From Senegalia massiliensis (GTDB lineage: Bacteria; Bacillota; Clostridia; Tissierellales; SIT17): a stretch of DNA of 33,155 nt. This document shows positions 29,197-33,155 of the stretch, piece by piece. Each line of letters starts with the position of its first letter. Within the stretch, counting starts at the first letter, position 1. The stretch spans positions 1-33,155 of the forward strand of contig NZ_QXXA01000020.1 of the NCBI RefSeq assembly GCF_009911265.1. Direction: 5' to 3'. The position numbers and the translations under genes were made by a program. The notes under the pieces are model-generated. The model worked only from the letters and a program-made list of their open reading frames with translations, was not told the origin of the DNA and did not search any database.

Positions 29197-30348
29197 TTGA
29201 TTTACCTAGATAATGCTGCAACTACATTTAAAAAACCTGAGATTGTTTATGAAAAGATCATAGAAAGTATGAGAGAATATGGAGCTAATCCAGGTAGAGG
29301 AGGACATAAATTATCTTTAAAAGCAGGCAGAGGAATTTATGAAACAAGAGAAATTTTAGCAAAATTATTTAATATAAATAATCCTATGAATATAATATTT
29401 ACTTACAATGCTACAGAAGCTCTCAATTTAGGAATAAAGGGTTTACTTGAAAAAGGAGACCATGTAATAACTACAGCTATGGAACATAACTCAGTTCTAC
29501 GGCCAATTAAAGCTCTTGAAAATCTTGGTGTAGAAAATACTATAGTTAAGTGTGATAGTGAAGGATTTGTAGAATTAAATGATATAAAAAGGTCAATTAA
29601 GAAGAATACAAAATTGATAGTTACGACTCATGCTTCAAATATTACTGGAACAATATTCCCTATAAAAGAAATAGGAGAATTGGCAAAAGCAAATAATATT
29701 ATTTATATGGTAGATGCTGCACAAACAGCAGGAGTCTATGATATAGATGTAGAGAGTATGAATATAGATATATTGGCATTTGCAGGTCATAAAAGTCTTC
29801 TTGGACCTCAGGGAACAGGGGGATTATATATAAAAGAAGGTATAAATATACGTAATTTAAAAGAAGGTGGGACAGGAAGTAAATCTCATGAATTAGTTCA
29901 GCCTAGCATGTTACCAGATAGATATGAAAGTGGAACTCCAAACACCCCAGGGATTATAGCTCTCGGTGCAGGAGTTAAATATATACTAGATAAAGGAATA
30001 GAAAATATAAGAAATCATGAAATAGAACTTTTAAATTTTTTTATAAATGAAATAAAAGATGTAGAAGGAGTTATATTATATGGACCAACTGATGTATCTA
30101 AGAGGGTACCTGTAATACTTATGAATATAGGTAATGAAGACTCTTCAGAAGTTAGTTATATATTAGACAGTGTTTTTGATATAGCTACAAGATCAGGGCT
30201 TCATTGTGCACCACTTGCACATAAGACAATAGGGACATTAGAAAGGGGAGCTGTAAGATTTAGTATTGGTCCTTTTAATACTAAAGAAGATATAGCTAAA
30301 ACCCTAAAAGCAATAAAGCAAATAGCTCATGAAGCAACTTGTGATTAA
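29197..30348 (+). CDS. cysteine desulfurase family protein (class V aminotransferase fold)
   Basis: This 383-residue PLP enzyme has DNAATT, VDAAQTAGV (Asp173, Gln176), the Schiff-base Lys199 in FAGHKSLLGPQGTGG and the sulfur-accepting Cys337 in RSGLHCAPLAHKTIGT. The short active-site loop and overall sequence match the am_tr_V_EF2568 subgroup, whose members often sit beside selenium- or sulfur-transfer genes. It would release sulfur (or selenium) from cysteine (or selenocysteine). The start is TTG 29197 with GAGGTGATAAA upstream. It precedes the DUF4446 gene by 21 nt. It may supply sulfur to Fe-S or H-cluster assembly; that is inference. Confidence 0.9.
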   Translation: MIYLDNAATTFKKPEIVYEKIIESMREYGANPGRGGHKLSLKAGRGIYETREILAKLFNINNPMNIIFTYNATEALNLGIKGLLEKGDHVITTAMEHNSVLRPIKALENLGVENTIVKCDSEGFVELNDIKRSIKKNTKLIVTTHASNITGTIFPIKEIGELAKANNIIYMVDAAQTAGVYDIDVESMNIDILAFAGHKSLLGPQGTGGLYIKEGINIRNLKEGGTGSKSHELVQPSMLPDRYESGTPNTPGIIALGAGVKYILDKGIENIRNHEIELLNFFINEIKDVEGVILYGPTDVSKRVPVILMNIGNEDSSEVSYILDSVFDIATRSGLHCAPLAHKTIGTLERGAVRFSIGPFNTKEDIAKTLKAIKQIAHEATCD

Positions 30349-30369
30349 ACTAGGGGAAGGAAGAAGAGT

Positions 30370-30906
30370 ATGGATAGTATTTTAGAGATGTTAAGTTTAT
30401 ATAGAAGTCAAGTACTGCTTGGACTTATATTATTTTCTTTGCTATTATTTTTATTGTTTTTAATACAAGAATACAGAGTATCAAAATTAAAGAAAAAATA
30501 TAAAACATTATTAGTGGGAAACGATGGGAAAAACTTAGAAGAAATTTTATTTAAAAATATAGATATGATAGATAGTATGAAGTTAAAAATAAAGGGTTTA
30601 GATGAAAAGTCAGATTTACTAAATGAAAAAGTAAAGAGCTCTATACAAAAAGTTGGTATGATAAGATATAATGCATTTGATGATATGGGTAGTGATTTGA
30701 GCTTTTCGGTAGCCCTATTAGATGAAAATGATACTGGACTTGTAATATCTAATTTATATGGTAGGAATGAATCTATAGGCTATGGAAAACCTGTTATTAA
30801 TGGTGAATCTGAATATAAATTGTCTATTGAAGAAATACAAGCAATAGATAGAGCAAAACGAAAAGCTCTTTATATGGAAGATAAAGTGAGAAGGGCTACT
30901 AGGTAA
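30370..30906 (+). CDS. DUF4446 membrane-anchored protein (YyaB-like)
   Basis: This 178-residue protein has one N-terminal membrane segment (about 15-35, VLLGLILFSLLLFLLFLI) and a coiled-coil-like stretch (about 38-95). A conserved domain follows with VGMIRYNAFDDMGSDLSFSVALLDE and GLVISNLYGRNESIGYGKPV. These are DUF4446 features; the function is unknown. It is widespread near oriC in spore-forming Bacillota. It lies between the desulfurase and the lipid kinase in an apparent operon. Confidence 0.87.
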   Translation: MDSILEMLSLYRSQVLLGLILFSLLLFLLFLIQEYRVSKLKKKYKTLLVGNDGKNLEEILFKNIDMIDSMKLKIKGLDEKSDLLNEKVKSSIQKVGMIRYNAFDDMGSDLSFSVALLDENDTGLVISNLYGRNESIGYGKPVINGESEYKLSIEEIQAIDRAKRKALYMEDKVRRATR

Positions 30907-30914
30907 AGTATAAA

Positions 30915-31793
30915 ATGAAAATCGCATTTATAATAAATCCAGTAGCAGGTAGAAACAGAAAAAAAGATATAGTTCCTATAATTAAAAACAAATTTAAAAA
31001 TATAGATTATAAATATATTATAACTCATACTAAAGATATAGATGATGCAAGATTAATAACAATGAAATACTTAAAACAAGATTATAAAATAATAGTTGCT
31101 ATAGGTGGAGATGGAACAGTAAGAGAAGTAGCTAGTGGAATAAAAGAAATGAATAAAGGAATACTTGGAATTATACCAATGGGTACAGGAAATGATTTAG
31201 CTAGAACATTAAATATACCTTTAAGTCCAGATAAAGCATTAGATAGAATATTAGATCATAATATTAGAAATATTAATATTGCAAAGGTAGAACAAAACAA
31301 ATTTTTAAATGTAGCAAGTATAGGTATTGATGCTGAAATAGTAAAAAATACGAGAATATTTAAAGGTCTATTTAAAGGCAAATTAGCTTATACTTTAGGT
31401 GTTCTAAGAACTCTTTTTATATTTAAACCTAAAAGTGTGACTATTAAATATGATGATATTGAAAAAAATGAAAAGGTATTATTAGTAGCTGTAGCAAATG
31501 GTAATTATTATGGTGGTGGAATGATGATATCACCTAATTCTAAAATAGATGACAATCAGTTAGATATTTGTATAATAAAAAATATATCAAAAATAAAATT
31601 ATTATTTTTATTTCCATCTGTTTATAATGGCAAACATGGTAAATATAAAAAATATGTAAAGTTTATAAGTGCAAACTCTTTAAAAATATATTCAAAAGAA
31701 AAAATATTTTTAAATGTTGATGGAGACATTTTAGAAAAAAAAGGATTAATACAATTTGATTTATATAATAAAAATATTAAAGTAATCGTTTAG
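30915..31793 (+). CDS. diacylglycerol kinase family lipid kinase
   Basis: This 292-residue protein has the DAGK catalytic motifs IINPVAGRNRKKD, IGGDGTVREVASG (GGDG 64-67), GIIPMGTGNDLARTL and ASIGIDAEIV. The family phosphorylates diacylglycerol or related lipids such as undecaprenol; the substrate is undetermined here. It starts 8 nt after the DUF4446 gene; its ribosome-binding site is weak (GGTAAAG). A long palindrome follows the stop. Confidence 0.92.
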   Translation: MKIAFIINPVAGRNRKKDIVPIIKNKFKNIDYKYIITHTKDIDDARLITMKYLKQDYKIIVAIGGDGTVREVASGIKEMNKGILGIIPMGTGNDLARTLNIPLSPDKALDRILDHNIRNINIAKVEQNKFLNVASIGIDAEIVKNTRIFKGLFKGKLAYTLGVLRTLFIFKPKSVTIKYDDIEKNEKVLLVAVANGNYYGGGMMISPNSKIDDNQLDICIIKNISKIKLLFLFPSVYNGKHGKYKKYVKFISANSLKIYSKEKIFLNVDGDILEKKGLIQFDLYNKNIKVIV

Positions 31794-31801
31794 TGAATAA
31801 A

Positions 31802-31849
31802 TAAACCTCCTATACAAATACTATTAATAGTATTTGTATAGGAGGTTTA
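31802..31849 (+). terminator. 48-bp perfect palindrome: terminator that buries the ykuS ribosome-binding site
   Basis: TAAACCTCCTATACAAATAC-TATT is followed by its exact complement to 31849. The right arm contains the Shine-Dalgarno GGAGG (31841-31845) of the next gene, which pairs with CCTCC in the left arm. It stands 8 nt after the lipid kinase stop and could end that transcript. In RNA reading through, it would hide the ykuS start. Confidence 0.8.
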
Positions 31850-31854
31850 CTAGT

Positions 31855-32121
31855 ATGAAAAGAATATCAATTCAAGATGGACTAAATGAATTAGCCTATG
31901 AGCTAAAAAAAAGAGGTTATGAGATAGTTGATCATGATTCAGATGCATATATATATATGGCAGATGGTTATGATATATCTAATTTAACAAATATGATTGA
32001 TATGAATATGGGTGAAGATATGAACAATTCAAAAGGGACTTTACTTATAAATGCTTCAAATAAAAACATAGATCAAATAGAGCAAATATTAAATAAAGGG
32101 TATTATACTCCACTATTTTAA
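31855..32121 (+). CDS. YkuS family (UPF0180) protein
   Basis: This protein is 88 residues long if started at ATG 31855 (MKRISIQDGLNELAYELKKRGYEIVDHDS), which follows GGAGG at 9 nt; the frame is open seven codons further up without a ribosome-binding site. The N-terminal half resembles YkuS/UPF0180 proteins of unknown function. It is acidic with a Met/Asp/Asn-rich middle (NMIDMNMGEDMNN). It is followed by a palindrome that ends transcription. No function is proposed. Confidence 0.75.
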   Translation: MKRISIQDGLNELAYELKKRGYEIVDHDSDAYIYMADGYDISNLTNMIDMNMGEDMNNSKGTLLINASNKNIDQIEQILNKGYYTPLF

Positions 32122-32122
32122 T

Positions 32123-32166
32123 AAAAGTTAAATTAAAGATTAAATTTAATCTTTAATTTAACTTTT
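32123..32166. terminator. AT-rich 44-bp palindrome between ykuS and yyaC
   Basis: AAAAGTTAAATTAAAGATTAAA and its exact complement (22 bp each) lie just after the ykuS stop and reach into the 3' end of yyaC, ending in TTTTT. It separates converging genes and probably terminates both. Confidence 0.8.
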
Positions 32167-32737
32167 TATTGTCTATATTTAATTTAGATAAGGAGTATAT
32201 AATAGAAGTAGAAATAATTCTTGCCATTTTCATTACTATATTTAGCCGAGTGTTTTGAAGTAAAATAAATTCCATAAAGCCAGATATATTTACAACTCCT
32301 GTTATATGAATATTACCTACAAGAGGTAGTTCTTTATTAACACCTGATCCAGGTTTTAAAGGTCCATCCCAGACACTTATAAAACCTACTCTGTTATACA
32401 TACCTAAAGAAGCATCAATAGCTATTACAAATGGGTTATCAAATTTTTTATCTATAATATTAATATATGTAATTAGATTTTTAGCATGAACGGGTTTTTC
32501 TAAAGTTCCATAAATATGAACATTTTTAGTGTTTAGAAACAATCCTTTATCTAAAAAGTATCCAACAAGAGGTCCTAAGGAATCCCCTGTAGATTTATCA
32601 GTTCCTATACATACTATAACTATATCTGAATAAATAGGACTATAAGTTTCTGATAATTTTTTTAATAGAATATTAGAAAATGTAGATGTGGCAAAATCAG
32701 AGTTACAATCTATAGAATTGTTATTTTGATTCAACAT
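32153..32737 (-). CDS. yyaC: spore protease YyaC (HybD/GPR-like fold)
   Basis: This 194-residue protein has CIGTDKSTGDSLGPLVGYFL (about 43-62), GTLEKPVHAKNL and AIDASLG, typical of YyaC, a germination-protease/hydrogenase-protease-like family in sporulating Bacillota. The Asp of GTDKSTGDS and of IDASLG are likely catalytic or metal ligands. The physiological role is unclear, probably spore-linked. AGGTTTA lies upstream of ATG 32737. It is head-on to replication, next to the rRNA promoters. Confidence 0.9.
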   Translation of the reverse strand: MLNQNNNSIDCNSDFATSTFSNILLKKLSETYSPIYSDIVIVCIGTDKSTGDSLGPLVGYFLDKGLFLNTKNVHIYGTLEKPVHAKNLITYINIIDKKFDNPFVIAIDASLGMYNRVGFISVWDGPLKPGSGVNKELPLVGNIHITGVVNISGFMEFILLQNTRLNIVMKMARIISTSIIYSLSKLNIDNKKLN

Positions 32738-32928
32738 ATTTAAACCTCCATATGGATAAGATATTATATTGATATAAATATTATTTAGTCTATAATTAAT
32801 AATATGATTTTATCCAATATATTATAAAAAATACTATATTTTATTTAAATATATTAGTTGTATGAATAGTTTAGAATATTGAATATCAATATATATCCAA
32901 ATGCTTATAATTATATTTAAAAATATCC

Positions 32929-32957
32929 TTGACAAGCATATATATATTTGATATAGT
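32929..32957 (+). promoter_or_regulatory. rRNA operon promoter P1
   Basis: TTGACA (32929-32934), a 17-nt spacer and TATAGT (32952-32957) are followed by ACTAAGAGTCGTC. The block from about 32920 to 33022 repeats, in inverted orientation, the left end of the window. Confidence 0.88.
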
Positions 32958-33026
32958 ACTAAGAGTCGTCAGGAAAGCTTGTCTTTCTAAGTGAAAAAAG
33001 AATTTAAAAGAAAATAAAAAAAGTTA

Positions 33027-33055
33027 TTGACAAGCTACTTAAAACCTGATATAGT
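33027..33055 (+). promoter_or_regulatory. rRNA operon promoter P2
   Basis: A second TTGACA (33027-33032), a 17-nt spacer and TATAGT (33050-33055) followed by ATTAAGAGTCGCT lie 98 nt after P1. Both promoters share GATATAGTA-TTAAGAGTCG-like surroundings, typical of tandem rRNA promoters. Confidence 0.88.
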
Positions 33056-33089
33056 ATTAAGAGTCGCTAGCAAACAGTGACAATGAATT

Positions 33090-33155
33090 GGTCTTTGAAA
33101 ATTGAACAGTGTAGATAACAACAACTTATAAGTTGTAAAATTATAAAGCTAAATT
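33090..33155 (+). other. leader of an rRNA operon (16S gene expected just beyond)
   Basis: The stretch GGTCTTTGAAAATTGAACAG resembles the conserved leader or spacer seen before 16S rRNA in Bacillota, where it serves processing and antitermination. The 16S gene itself is outside the window. 32738-32928 shows no gene. Confidence 0.75.

Overview
The window is the replication-origin region of a very AT-rich member of the Bacillota, most likely an anaerobic, spore-forming clostridium of the Clostridia/Tissierellia type. The evidence for this is the gene order dnaA-dnaN-yaaA-recF-remB-gyrB-gyrA on one side and rpmH-rnpA-yidD-yidC-jag-mnmE-mnmG-rsmG-noc-soj-spo0J on the other. Two perfect parS sites, spore-associated genes (yyaC, YIEGIA) and [FeFe]-hydrogenase maturases (hydG, hydE, hydF) fit this. 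I cannot name the genus from sequence alone.

Layout, left to right. Position 1-130 is the promoter of a leftward rRNA operon. 130-1701 (minus) is a sigB operon, rsbV-rsbW-sigB, with a good SigB-type promoter next to the gyrA terminator. 1809-5370 (minus) is gyrA, split by an insert of 1123 nt (3927-5049) that I interpret as a group I intron. It carries a LAGLIDADG homing-endonuclease gene whose frame is broken by a three-copy 7-bp repeat. 5399-10219 (minus) holds gyrB, remB, recF, yaaA and dnaN. 10220-10447 is the likely unwinding part of oriC, with DnaA boxes, a GC-rich step, a DnaA-trio array and an AT-rich stretch. dnaA follows, then 11798-12378, a second DnaA-box cluster that also carries the rpmH promoter.

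From 12379 the right arm runs mostly on the plus strand: rpmH to jag (ribosomal protein L34, RNase P protein, membrane insertion, RNA-binding Jag), then mnmE-mnmG-rsmG (tRNA wobble modification and 16S rRNA methylation), noc, an inserted minus-strand 3-methyladenine glycosylase, and soj-spo0J followed by parS. Next come a PhzF-like enzyme, a minus-strand YIEGIA gene pair, and a compact hydG-hydE-hydF operon in which HydE carries an extra N-terminal DUF3343 (Se/S-carrier-like) domain. A second parS, a formate/nitrite transporter, a cysteine desulfurase, a DUF4446 protein, a lipid kinase, a YkuS-family protein and the spore protease-like yyaC (minus) follow. The window ends in tandem promoters P1 and P2 and the leader of a rightward rRNA operon.

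Most genes are transcribed away from oriC, and the window is bounded by two rRNA promoters in inverted orientation, sharing about 100 bp, which also fire outward. The most unusual items are the gyrA intron at the DNA-gate active site, the 7-bp repeat inactivating its endonuclease, the DUF3343-HydE fusion with a cysteine desulfurase nearby, the SigB promoter whose start lies inside the upstream terminator, and a 48-bp perfect palindrome that buries the ykuS ribosome-binding site.
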